DNA of 64,000 nucleotides, taken from NCBI RefSeq assembly GCF_002019595.1, contig NZ_KV917369.1, positions 1,822,417-1,886,416 on the forward strand, written 5' to 3'. The notes under the pieces are model-generated. The model had not been told where the DNA came from, made no database searches, and saw only the letters and a list, made by a program, of their open reading frames with translations. Origin of the DNA: Priestia abyssalis. GTDB taxonomy: Bacteria; Bacillota; Bacilli; Bacillales; Bacillaceae_H. Below are positions 56,650-64,000 of the stretch, piece after piece. Every line of letters begins with the position of its first letter. Positions within the stretch are counted from its first letter, which is position 1. The translations under genes were made by a program, and so were the position numbers.

Positions 56650-57021
56650 ATGCAGATGTTGAATACTGTAATTGTTACAGGATATGCAAAAGCTCCACAG
56701 GGAACTTCCATGTATGAAATGTATAAGCATGCGGGAATTGTACTGGAAGTGGATTTGAAAGAACATAAAATTGTCGGCGCCGAATTCACATTCGTAGCAG
56801 AGTTAACCAAAAATTATTTTCAAAAACTGCTGATAGGCTACTGTCTCAAAGATGGGGTGGAGCCGTTGATTGAACGCATTCAAAGCTTTTACTTTGCTCC
56901 TTCCCAGCAAGCTATTATTGTAGCTCTTCAAGCCGCCGTCCAGCGTTATTGGGACAATGTGAATCAAAAGGGTGTAGATGTAAAAACAAATTCTCAAAAA
57001 CAAAGGGTTGGTATTATTTAA
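56650..57021 (+). CDS. DUF3870 domain protein
   Basis: This 123-residue protein starts at ATG 56650 behind AAAGGAG; ATG 56656 is an alternative. The stretch TVIVTGYAKAPQGTSMYEMY is characteristic of DUF3870, followed by EFTFVAELTKNYFQKLLIGY and a polar tail. No enzymatic motif is visible. It lies 80 bp after fer; function unknown. Confidence 0.8.
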   Translation: MQMLNTVIVTGYAKAPQGTSMYEMYKHAGIVLEVDLKEHKIVGAEFTFVAELTKNYFQKLLIGYCLKDGVEPLIERIQSFYFAPSQQAIIVALQAAVQRYWDNVNQKGVDVKTNSQKQRVGII

Positions 57022-57128
57022 ATTACATTATAAACTTGAATAAAAGAGGCTATACAGGATGTCCTCGTTTAAATTTTATTTGTACTAGAACCTTTATGAT
57101 TTAACAGATAGGTTATTTCCCTTTGTTG

Positions 57129-57165
57129 AAAAAGCATCTGCTCAAGTGAAGCAGATGCTTTTTTG
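57129..57165. terminator. terminator between DUF3870 gene and permease gene
   Basis: AAAAAGCATCTGC and GCAGATGCTTTTT form a 13-bp stem with T runs on both strands. Confidence 0.88.
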
Positions 57166-57206
57166 GTGGATTATTTCTTTCATCATTATCCATTAAAACT
57201 ACTTCA

Positions 57207-58565
57207 TTACGATTCAATGATTGTATGAAGGTAGCGAGTTTTTATAATATACGTTAAGGTAATAAAAAGGTAGATTCCCAGTGTAATACTTGTGATTACG
57301 ATAGATGTGGTGGAAATGACACCAATTAAAATGGAAATCAAAGCGATGATGGCAAACCAGGTTGTATAAGGAAACCATTTAACATGATAGCCTGAAACGG
57401 CTGGCTGCGATTTCCGCGATTTGAGATGGGCAAAGGCAATAATCAGCCATATGAATAGAACCGTATAGCCTAATGAACCCATGAGATAATCAAATGTTTT
57501 GCTTCCTGCAAATAAAGAGATTAACACACCTATATATAAAGAAGATGTACACATTAAAATTGAATAAACAGGCACTTTCTTTTCTGATAATCTGGAAAAA
57601 ATTTGCGGAACCCGTCCGTCCACAGCCTGGGTATACAGCACACGTGATGAACCGTATAAGCCAGAGTTCATCGATGAGATAATCGCCAGTAAAATAACAG
57701 CATTCATAATATGATCGGCTCCTGGAATGCCTATCATTTTAAACACTAAAACGAACGGACTTTCTTGAACCGCATTTACTTGATTCCATGGAATTAAACT
57801 AACGATGATAAAGAAAGGAAAAAGGTAAAAAGCGATAATTCGTGTTAATGTACTGCGAACTGCTTTTGGCACCACTTTCTCGGGATCTTTCGTCTCTGCC
57901 AATGTTACGCCAATAATTTCTGTTCCTCCATAAGAGTAAATCACAACAAGCATTGCTGTAATTAATCCGCCCGGCCCTTGAGGAAAGAATCCGCCATGCT
58001 CAGTTAAGTTGGAAAGGCCGGGAGCCGAATGTTGGCCAAACGATATAAATAATAACAGTAAACCAGCCAAGATAAAAATGATGATGACACTAATTTTTAT
58101 TAAAGCAAGCCAGTATTCTGTTTCTGCAAAAATTCTAACCGACAGCAGATTGACGATGGTAACTAAAGCTGAAACCGATAAAGCCAGCATCCAAATCGGA
58201 TAGTCAGGAAACCAATATTGAAGGAAAATCGCAGCAACTACCGCTTCGGCTGCAATATTTAACACCCACATCTTCCAATAAATCCAATCGAGAAAATAAG
58301 CTGGAAAATGTCCCAATGTCGACTGGACAAGATCGCGGAAAGTCCTCGCCTTACTATTGCGCACAGCCATTTCAGCCAATCCCTGCATAATAAATAATAA
58401 AATAATCCCGCCAATCAGATAGGCGATCACAACGGAAGGCCCTGCCATATCAATGGCTGAACTGCTTCCTTTAAATAATCCGGCACCAATGCTTCCCCCT
58501 AAAGCCATCATCATGATATGGCGCGAAGTCATCGTCCGCTGCAAACTCTGGTTGTCTTGTCCCAT
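57207..58565 (-). CDS. AAT-family amino acid permease under Leu T-box control (YvbW-like)
   Basis: The start is ATG 58565 (MGQDNQSLQRTMTSRHIMM) behind GGAGGT; the longer frame to 58601 would read through that site. The 452-residue permease of the APC superfamily has twelve membrane segments, with MMALGGSIGAGLFKGSSSAI in segment 1 and the family pattern FSYGGTE-like (VIYSYGGTEIIGVTLAET). The T-box upstream has a CUC specifier, predicting induction by uncharged tRNA-Leu, so leucine or related branched-chain amino acids are the likely substrates. B. subtilis yvbW has the same arrangement. Confidence 0.9.
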   Translation of the reverse strand: MGQDNQSLQRTMTSRHIMMMALGGSIGAGLFKGSSSAIDMAGPSVVIAYLIGGIILLFIMQGLAEMAVRNSKARTFRDLVQSTLGHFPAYFLDWIYWKMWVLNIAAEAVVAAIFLQYWFPDYPIWMLALSVSALVTIVNLLSVRIFAETEYWLALIKISVIIIFILAGLLLLFISFGQHSAPGLSNLTEHGGFFPQGPGGLITAMLVVIYSYGGTEIIGVTLAETKDPEKVVPKAVRSTLTRIIAFYLFPFFIIVSLIPWNQVNAVQESPFVLVFKMIGIPGADHIMNAVILLAIISSMNSGLYGSSRVLYTQAVDGRVPQIFSRLSEKKVPVYSILMCTSSLYIGVLISLFAGSKTFDYLMGSLGYTVLFIWLIIAFAHLKSRKSQPAVSGYHVKWFPYTTWFAIIALISILIGVISTTSIVITSITLGIYLFITLTYIIKTRYLHTIIES

Positions 58566-58633
58566 AAATCTACCTCCACTAATAAATAAAAAAGCTTTCA
58601 TCCACAGGATGCTTACCTCCTGTTGGGTAAAAA

Positions 58634-58915
58634 ATAAAAAAAGGCTTATCGTCTTTTACCTCATCATGAAATGAGAAAAGAGACGATAAGCCTTTAGCTA
58701 ACCGCGGTACCACTCTTGTTGATTCTGTTGAACCCTGCTTTCAAACCTTTTAACGGGGGTTAATCGTCAAGACATAGGGAATTCTTATTTATTCCTTCTG
58801 CAATGAAGCTCCAGGGCGAGTTCAAAGTGATCATAGACTGCGTCGCACCAACCCGCAGCTCTCTGCTCTATCAATCAGCTTTTACTACTCCCATTCTTTG
58901 CTTTTATATAATTTA
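58634..58915 (-). ncRNA. T-box leader, predicted leucine specifier (CUC)
   Basis: On the reverse strand the parts occur in order: GGGAGTAGTAAAAGC (loop-E AGTA motif), AGAGAG and GGTTGGTGCGA (Stem I apex), TTTGAACTCGCCCTGGAGC (specifier CTC at 58818-58820 after GAA), then the T-box AGAGTGGTACCGCGG (58702-58716). A terminator follows, with arms AAAGGCTTATCGTCT/AGACGATAAGCCTTT and a T run (58634-58695). Uncharged tRNA-Leu should stabilise the antiterminator and turn on the permease. Confidence 0.95.
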
Positions 58916-59275
58916 AATATATCGGATAGTTCTAAAATAATAAATATTAATATAAATGCTGGATTTTTTTATGTCAAGAGTTTTTTGTGATTATTCTCTC
59001 TTCTGTTTGTATGATTCCAGCGTTAATTTTCCATAATCAGCGTTTAAAAGTATTCCTCTCTTTTTTGTTTCTTATCATGGTAGAATGTAAAAGCGGAAGC
59101 CAGGTTAAAGTTTGGTATGGTTGTTAACTTAAACGGGGGTCTAGCTGCTTTTGCCTGGACTTATATGGTAGAGTAGTTTTTAACGGATACTTTCTGACCA
59201 TGCCGTTGAAGAGTAACAGGAGTTGCGTGGATCAACAAGTTTCCGTTTAGAGAACAATAAAGTAAGGAGAAAGAA
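58916..59275. other. intergenic region between T-box promoter and truA
   Basis: This is an AT-rich stretch. A -10-like TAGAAT lies at 59081-59086 without a clear -35. The truA ribosome site AAGGAGAAAG is at 59263-59272. Nothing else was recognised. Confidence 0.4.
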
Positions 59276-60010
59276 ATGAATAATTATAAATTGGTCATCC
59301 AGTATGACGGCGGGCGTTATAAGGGCTGGCAGCGGCTCGGTAATAGTGACAATACGATTCAAGGAAAAATCGAAAATGTATTATCAGAAATGGTAGGAAG
59401 AAAAATTGAGATTATTGGAAGCAGCAGAACGGATGCGGGTGTTCATGCTCTTGCTCAAGTAGCCAATTTTAAAATCAGTGAGAATTTCACCGAATCTGAA
59501 GTGATGAATTATTTGAATCGATATTTACCCCATGATATCAGCGTTGTGGACGTTACGTTAGTCCACGAACGCTTTCATGCCCGATATAATGCCAAGGATA
59601 AAACGTATGTGTATAAAATTTGGAACAAAGAATACACAAATCCTTTTATGCGAAAGTACAGCATGCATGTAGAGAAAACACTGAATACCGCAGAAATGAA
59701 AAAAGCATGTCAACATTTTATAGGTGAATATGATTTTACCGCTTTTTCAAATGCCAAATCAAAGAAAAAGTCCATGGTGCGTAAAATATATTCTCTCGAT
59801 ATAGACGAAAATGAGGGCTTCATCCAAATTAGAGTAAAAGGTAATGGATTTCTTTATAATATGGTGAGAAAAATTGTCGGAACGTTGATAAAAGTAGGGT
59901 TGGGTGAACTAGAAGCTGAATCCATTCCAAAAATCATCCAATCAAAAGAACGTGACCAGGCCGGTTTCGCAGAAGCAGGCGGGCTGCACTTGGAAAAGAT
60001 TGATTTCTAG
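59276..60010 (+). CDS. truA: tRNA pseudouridine synthase A (TruA), stand-alone copy
   Basis: This 244-residue protein starts at ATG 59276 behind AAGGAG. TruA makes pseudouridine at positions 38-40 of tRNA anticodon stems. The catalytic Asp is in SSRTDAGVHALAQVANF (about residue 53), with YDGGRYKGWQ at the N terminus, FHARYNAKDKTYVYKIWN and GFLYNMVRKIVGTLIKVG. It does not sit in the usual ecf-truA-rplM ribosomal cluster, so it is probably the second TruA paralogue seen in several Bacilli. Confidence 0.93.
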   Translation: MNNYKLVIQYDGGRYKGWQRLGNSDNTIQGKIENVLSEMVGRKIEIIGSSRTDAGVHALAQVANFKISENFTESEVMNYLNRYLPHDISVVDVTLVHERFHARYNAKDKTYVYKIWNKEYTNPFMRKYSMHVEKTLNTAEMKKACQHFIGEYDFTAFSNAKSKKKSMVRKIYSLDIDENEGFIQIRVKGNGFLYNMVRKIVGTLIKVGLGELEAESIPKIIQSKERDQAGFAEAGGLHLEKIDF

Positions 60011-60075
60011 ACAAATAGGGGTGGACGCACTTTATCAGGATGCTGTACCAAACACAATGCAGTAACACAATTATG

Positions 60076-60120
60076 CTATTAAAAGCCGTTAGATTCATTG
60101 TGAGCCTAATGGCTTTTTCA
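60076..60120 (+). terminator. terminator of truA
   Basis: AAAAGCCgTTAG pairs with CTAAtGGCTTTT with one internal mismatch and is followed by T-rich sequence. Confidence 0.75.
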
Positions 60121-60170
60121 TGCAATCATAATAACAGAAACGCATACATCCTCAGGAAGGAGAGGGGCAT

Positions 60171-63100
60171 TTGAATATAACACTCAATCAAAAAATCATT
60201 AAAGACCTATGCGGCACAGTCTCCTTCAAAAGAGGTGACGCTTTTTACCGCGCCAATAAAGTAACATTTGAACGTTACAGCTCCGATGTTTGTCATGCGA
60301 CGGTTACAGGAACGGAAGATTTCCAGGTCATCATCGAAAAGGATGGGAATGGGGGCTTCCGAACGGCATGCAGTTGTCCGACGCTCGCTTCCTTTCAAAA
60401 GGATTGCCAGCATATTGCGGCTGTTTTGCTGTCTATTTACGAACATCAGCGTCAAGGAACAGTTCCTGTTTCCCAAAACGAATGCCAGTCGGATTCTTCA
60501 ACAAATCAAAGGCTTACAGAAGGTTTGCTGACTCTTTTCGATCATCGGCCTGTAAGGTCAAGCGGCCATCAGCTTCACTTTGAAAACAGACAAGTACTGG
60601 ATGCAGTGTTTACGTGTAAACCAGTCAACATTGGACAAGAACGAAACATGTTTGGAATAGAAATTAAAATTGGACCGGCCCGTGTGCAACATATAAGAGA
60701 TTTTTTGGAGCGGGTGAAAGAAGGGAATCCAAGCAAGCTTTCTGTTTCATTTACGTACGATCCAAGCCTCCATTGTTTTCAAAAAGAGACCGATGCCGTC
60801 ATTCAGCAGCTTATTCAAGTGAGCGGTGATGAAAAGGTGTACATAGGCGAATTACCGGCGAAATCAGGTGATCTAGGATATGACCATCTATTACTAATTC
60901 CCCCATCTTCTTTTGAAAAGCTTATTCCTTTATTGGCAAAAGCTGAGGCAAAGCTGGAGGTTGACGGAAATAGATATAATGGTCTTCACATATCCGATGA
61001 ATCGCTTCCTTTACGGTTTATTTTTGCACAAGTCAAAGGATTTCAGCTGACGATTGACGGACTGGAACATGTGAGGGTAATGGATTCATACAGTTATGTT
61101 TTGTCTCAAGGAAAACTAGTGACGCTGAAAAGGGAGGACTGTCAACGCCTGTCAGAGCTAAAACAGATGCTGGAGGCTTCGGGAACCAATCAAATTTTGA
61201 TTCCTCCGGCGCAAATAGGCTATTTCATGGAAAAAGTGGTGCCGGGCCTGAAAAAGATTGGGGATGTTCAACTGTCTGGAGAGATTGCGGAGAAATTTAT
61301 GAAGACGCCGCTGGTTGCCAAGTTATATTTGGATCGAGTGAACAATCGCCTGCTCGCAGGTCTTGAGTTTCATTATGAAAATATCGTTATGAACCCATTG
61401 GAAAGCCGTGAATCCCAAATAGGCTCGGTCGTGATTAGGGATACAGAAAAAGAAGATGAAATTTTAAAACTGATGGAGGACAGTTCATTTGCCAAGACGG
61501 ACGGCGGTTATTTCTTGCATAATGAAAAGTTGGAATATGAGTTTTTGTATCATGTGGTTCCGAATCTTCAAAAGCTTGTCCAAATCTATGCAACAACGGC
61601 CGTGAGAAATCGGATTTTTAGAGAGAATGCTCGTCCGAAAATCAGGGTGAAGGTCAAAAAAGAACGGACCAATTGGCTCGAATTCAAATTTGAAATGGAT
61701 GGTATTGCTGACAAACATATACGCGAGGTTCTATTGGCTTTAGAAGAAAAAAGGAAGTATTATCGCTTGCGGAACGGATCGCTGCTTTCTTTGGAAACAA
61801 GGGAATTTGAAGAAATCAATCGTTTTTTGAATGCAGCTCCGGTCCGGAAAGAAGAATTAGAAAACGGTATAGATGTTCCTATCGTCAAGGGGCTTCAGCT
61901 TTTGGATTCACTGGATGACAGCCAGGCATTCACATTAGAAGAATCATTCTGTCGGTTTCTGGAAATCATCCGTAATCCCAGCAGCTTGGACATCGATGTA
62001 CCGAACAGGTTGGAACCGCTATTAAGGGACTATCAAAAATGCGGCTACAAATGGATGAAAACACTTGCAAGCTATGGATTTGGAGGCATTCTTGCAGATG
62101 ATATGGGGCTGGGAAAAACGCTGCAAAGCATCACGTTCATCCTTTCAGAGCTTTCTAATATCCGTCAAAAGAAGCTTCCGGTTCTTATTGTTTGTCCGTC
62201 ATCTTTGACGTATAACTGGCTTAGTGAAATGATGAAATTTGCTTCAGATGTCCAAGCTGTTGTCGTGGACGGCAATAAAACAGAGCGGTTAAGAATACAG
62301 AAGGATGCAATGAATCAGGATGTTGTCATTACTTCCTATCCGTTATTACTGAAAGACATAAAGTGGTTTGAGAAACAAGCCTTTCACACAGTGTTTTTTG
62401 ATGAGGCCCAAGCTTTTAAAAATCCTATGACACAAACAGCCAAAGCGGCAAAGAAGATACAGGCGAACCATCGCTTCGCCCTTACCGGTACACCGGTGGA
62501 GAATTCGTTGGAGGAGCTGTGGTCCCTTTTTAACGTGGTCTTTCCTGAACTATTCGGAGGGTTAAAGGAATACAGTCACCTTTCAAGAAAAGCGATTGCC
62601 CGGAGAATCCAGCCCTTTTTGCTTCGCAGGCTGAAAGAGGAAGTATTATCAGAGCTTCCTGCTAAAATCGAGTCCATGAAATCGGTGGAACTGCTTCCCG
62701 ATCAGAAAAAGCTGTATGCCGCCTATTTGGCGAAACTAAGAGAGGACACATTGAAGCATCTGGACAAGGATACACTTCGGAAAAATCGCATCAAAATCCT
62801 GGCGGGTTTGACTCGCCTGCGACAGATTTGCTGTCACCCGACCTTGTTTGTGGATGGCTATAAAGGCAGTTCAGCAAAATTTGAACAGCTGCTGCAAATT
62901 GTAGAAGAATCCAAGCTTTCTGGAAGGAGGATGCTGGTTTTTTCCCAGTTTACGAAAATGCTTGAGCTTATAGGCAGGGAGTTGGCCATTCAGGGACTGC
63001 CATTTTTCTATCTGGATGGACAAACTCCTTCAGAAGAACGAGTGGAAATTTGCACTCGATTCAATGCAGGTGAACGGGATTTATTCCTCATCTCCTTGAA

Positions 63101-63383
63101 AGCGGGCGGTACTGGTCTCAATCTGACGGGTGCCGATACCGTGGTCCTTTATGATATGTGGTGGAATCCTGCTGTGGAGGAGCAGGCGGCTGACCGTGCA
63201 CACCGCATGGGCCAAACAAATGCAGTCCAGGTCATCAAGCTAGTTGCCCGCGGCACAATCGAAGAAAAAATGAATGAATTGCAAGAGAAAAAGAGGCATC
63301 TGATTGAAGAAGTCATCGACTCCGAGAAGAAAGCGTCAACTGCTCTGACGGAAGAGGACATTCGGGAGATATTGATGATTTAG
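60171..63383 (+). CDS. SWIM zinc-finger SNF2-family helicase
   Basis: This 1070-residue protein starts at TTG 60171 behind AAGGAGAGG. The N terminus carries a SWIM zinc finger (CSCPTLASFQKDCQHIAAVLL, C-x-C..C-x-H at about 67-85), then a bacterial SNF2-associated region (about 130-600). The SNF2 ATPase follows: ILADDMGLGKTLQSI at about 640, DEAQAFKN, LTGTPVENSLEELWSLF, and helicase C motifs RMLVFSQFTKML, LISLKAGGTGLNLTGAD and DRAHRMGQ. It is a double-stranded DNA translocase rather than an unwinding helicase. It resembles the B. subtilis YwqA group, with unclear function. Confidence 0.93.
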   Translation: MNITLNQKIIKDLCGTVSFKRGDAFYRANKVTFERYSSDVCHATVTGTEDFQVIIEKDGNGGFRTACSCPTLASFQKDCQHIAAVLLSIYEHQRQGTVPVSQNECQSDSSTNQRLTEGLLTLFDHRPVRSSGHQLHFENRQVLDAVFTCKPVNIGQERNMFGIEIKIGPARVQHIRDFLERVKEGNPSKLSVSFTYDPSLHCFQKETDAVIQQLIQVSGDEKVYIGELPAKSGDLGYDHLLLIPPSSFEKLIPLLAKAEAKLEVDGNRYNGLHISDESLPLRFIFAQVKGFQLTIDGLEHVRVMDSYSYVLSQGKLVTLKREDCQRLSELKQMLEASGTNQILIPPAQIGYFMEKVVPGLKKIGDVQLSGEIAEKFMKTPLVAKLYLDRVNNRLLAGLEFHYENIVMNPLESRESQIGSVVIRDTEKEDEILKLMEDSSFAKTDGGYFLHNEKLEYEFLYHVVPNLQKLVQIYATTAVRNRIFRENARPKIRVKVKKERTNWLEFKFEMDGIADKHIREVLLALEEKRKYYRLRNGSLLSLETREFEEINRFLNAAPVRKEELENGIDVPIVKGLQLLDSLDDSQAFTLEESFCRFLEIIRNPSSLDIDVPNRLEPLLRDYQKCGYKWMKTLASYGFGGILADDMGLGKTLQSITFILSELSNIRQKKLPVLIVCPSSLTYNWLSEMMKFASDVQAVVVDGNKTERLRIQKDAMNQDVVITSYPLLLKDIKWFEKQAFHTVFFDEAQAFKNPMTQTAKAAKKIQANHRFALTGTPVENSLEELWSLFNVVFPELFGGLKEYSHLSRKAIARRIQPFLLRRLKEEVLSELPAKIESMKSVELLPDQKKLYAAYLAKLREDTLKHLDKDTLRKNRIKILAGLTRLRQICCHPTLFVDGYKGSSAKFEQLLQIVEESKLSGRRMLVFSQFTKMLELIGRELAIQGLPFFYLDGQTPSEERVEICTRFNAGERDLFLISLKAGGTGLNLTGADTVVLYDMWWNPAVEEQAADRAHRMGQTNAVQVIKLVARGTIEEKMNELQEKKRHLIEEVIDSEKKASTALTEEDIREILMI

Positions 63384-63528
63384 AAGGGATCAGGTACTAA
63401 ATTTAAAATAAAATCCGATTTGCCCGGCATTTCAAGTATAATGAACGATAGTCAGATTTTGCATATGATACTTCATTGTGAGAATCCTATATAGAAGTCG
63501 GATAATACAAAAAGAGTGAGGTCCATAC

Positions 63529-64000
63529 ATGAGTAAAAGAAGTTTTGAGGATTTTAATGTAAGTGATGAAATAAGAAGAGCGCTTGCTGTGTTAAAATAC
63601 GAAACTCCCACAGAAGTTCAAAGTGAAGTTATACCGAAAGCGATGGAAAATCAAGATCTTGTCGTAAAATCTCAAACAGGAAGCGGAAAGACCGCATCCT
63701 TTGGTATACCTGTTTGTGAAATGATGGAATGGGAGGAAAGAAAGCCGCAGGCATTAATTCTTACACCAACTCGGGAGCTAGCTGTTCAAGTCCGAGAAGA
63801 TATCACAAATATTGGAAGGTTCAAGCGGATTAAAGCGATGGCTGTTTACGGAAAAGAACCTTTTGCGAAACAAAAAGAAGAATTGAAACAAAAAACTCAT
63901 GTAGTCGTCGGTACACCTGGCCGTGTGAAGGACCATATCGAAAGAGGAACCCTCGCTTTAGACCAAATCAAGTACCTCATTATCGATGAAGCGGATGAAA
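63529..64000 (+). CDS. dbpA: DEAD-box RNA helicase DbpA (3' end outside window)
   Basis: It starts at ATG 63529 with GAGTGAGG upstream and is cut at the right edge after 157 codons. Motifs present are the Q motif ([13 protein letters not shown]), motif [13 protein letters not shown], motif Ia [10 protein letters not shown], motif Ib [15 protein letters not shown] and motif II IIDEADE. Over this part it is very close to B. subtilis DbpA/YxiN, an ATP-dependent helicase that binds 23S rRNA hairpin 92 during 50S assembly. The specificity domain would be in the missing C terminus. Confidence 0.9.
   Translation, partial: MSKRSFEDFNVSDEIRRALAVLKYETPTEVQSEVIPKAMENQDLVVKSQTGSGKTASFGIPVCEMMEWEERKPQALILTPTRELAVQVREDITNIGRFKRIKAMAVYGKEPFAKQKEELKQKTHVVVGTPGRVKDHIERGTLALDQIKYLIIDEADE

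Overview
The window is a contiguous piece of a Bacillaceae chromosome: a low-GC, endospore-forming, aerobic to facultative Firmicute. The evidence is strong Shine-Dalgarno sequences with frequent TTG/GTG starts, a spore-coat transglutaminase (tgl), a SleB-type cortex hydrolase, CIRCE, cre and CggR-type operators, a Leu T-box, LicT antiterminator sites, and gene sets close to those of Bacillus subtilis (htpG, fer, pdxS, licT-bglP-bglH, glsA/glnT/glnK/glnL). Genus and species cannot be fixed from the sequence alone. No rRNA, tRNA, CRISPR array or intact transposase was seen. The left edge cuts an MFS exporter and the right edge cuts a DbpA-type RNA helicase.

Layout. 1-5100: MFS exporter tail, YpfJ-type metallopeptidase, htpG (reverse) behind a perfect CIRCE operator, then an accessory patch with a dispersed ~155-bp repeat, a ~220-nt strongly folded RNA-like element and a lone GNAT acetyltransferase. 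5100-9700: DadA-type FAD oxidoreductase, FMN reductase, and gapN, preceded by a cre site, a promoter and a CggR-type operator. 10190-16700: two-component system with a leader peptide, methyltransferase/LysR divergon, ABC exporter with a Fur-like box. 16900-26100: truncated 5'-nucleotidase-family protein, DJ-1/PfpI protein, SGNH hydrolase, two-gene ABC system, GH25 lysozyme, DUF1904 protein, catalytic-core-only pyruvate kinase, tgl and a Gmad2-like lipoprotein. 26300-32800: nitroreductase remnant, secreted phosphodiester glycosidase, and a Hen1-Pnkp RNA-repair operon.

33200-41400 is a glutamine/glutamate island: glutamate dehydrogenase, acyl-CoA thioesterase, a 52-residue protein, glutaminase, an AGCS-type glutamine symporter, a remnant of a GltT-type glutamate symporter, and the GlnK-GlnL two-component system that controls glutaminase and glutamine uptake in B. 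subtilis. 41500-47700: SleB-like hydrolase, then licT and bglP-bglH with three RAT sites, two of them paired with terminators in tandem ahead of bglP. 47800-53300: PAS kinase, GtrA-like protein, an unusual cluster of five small related proteins of unknown function (50262-52463), and a frameshifted CwlC-like amidase. 53500-64000: LCAT-like hydrolase, pdxS without pdxT, ferredoxin, a DUF3870 protein, a T-box-controlled amino acid permease, a second-type truA, a SWIM-SNF2 helicase and dbpA.

The observations most worth follow-up are the CggR-type operator in front of gapN, the paralogous small-protein cluster, the ωRNA/HEARO-like folded element, the dispersed MITE-like repeat whose hairpin arms covary, and the Hen1-Pnkp repair operon.
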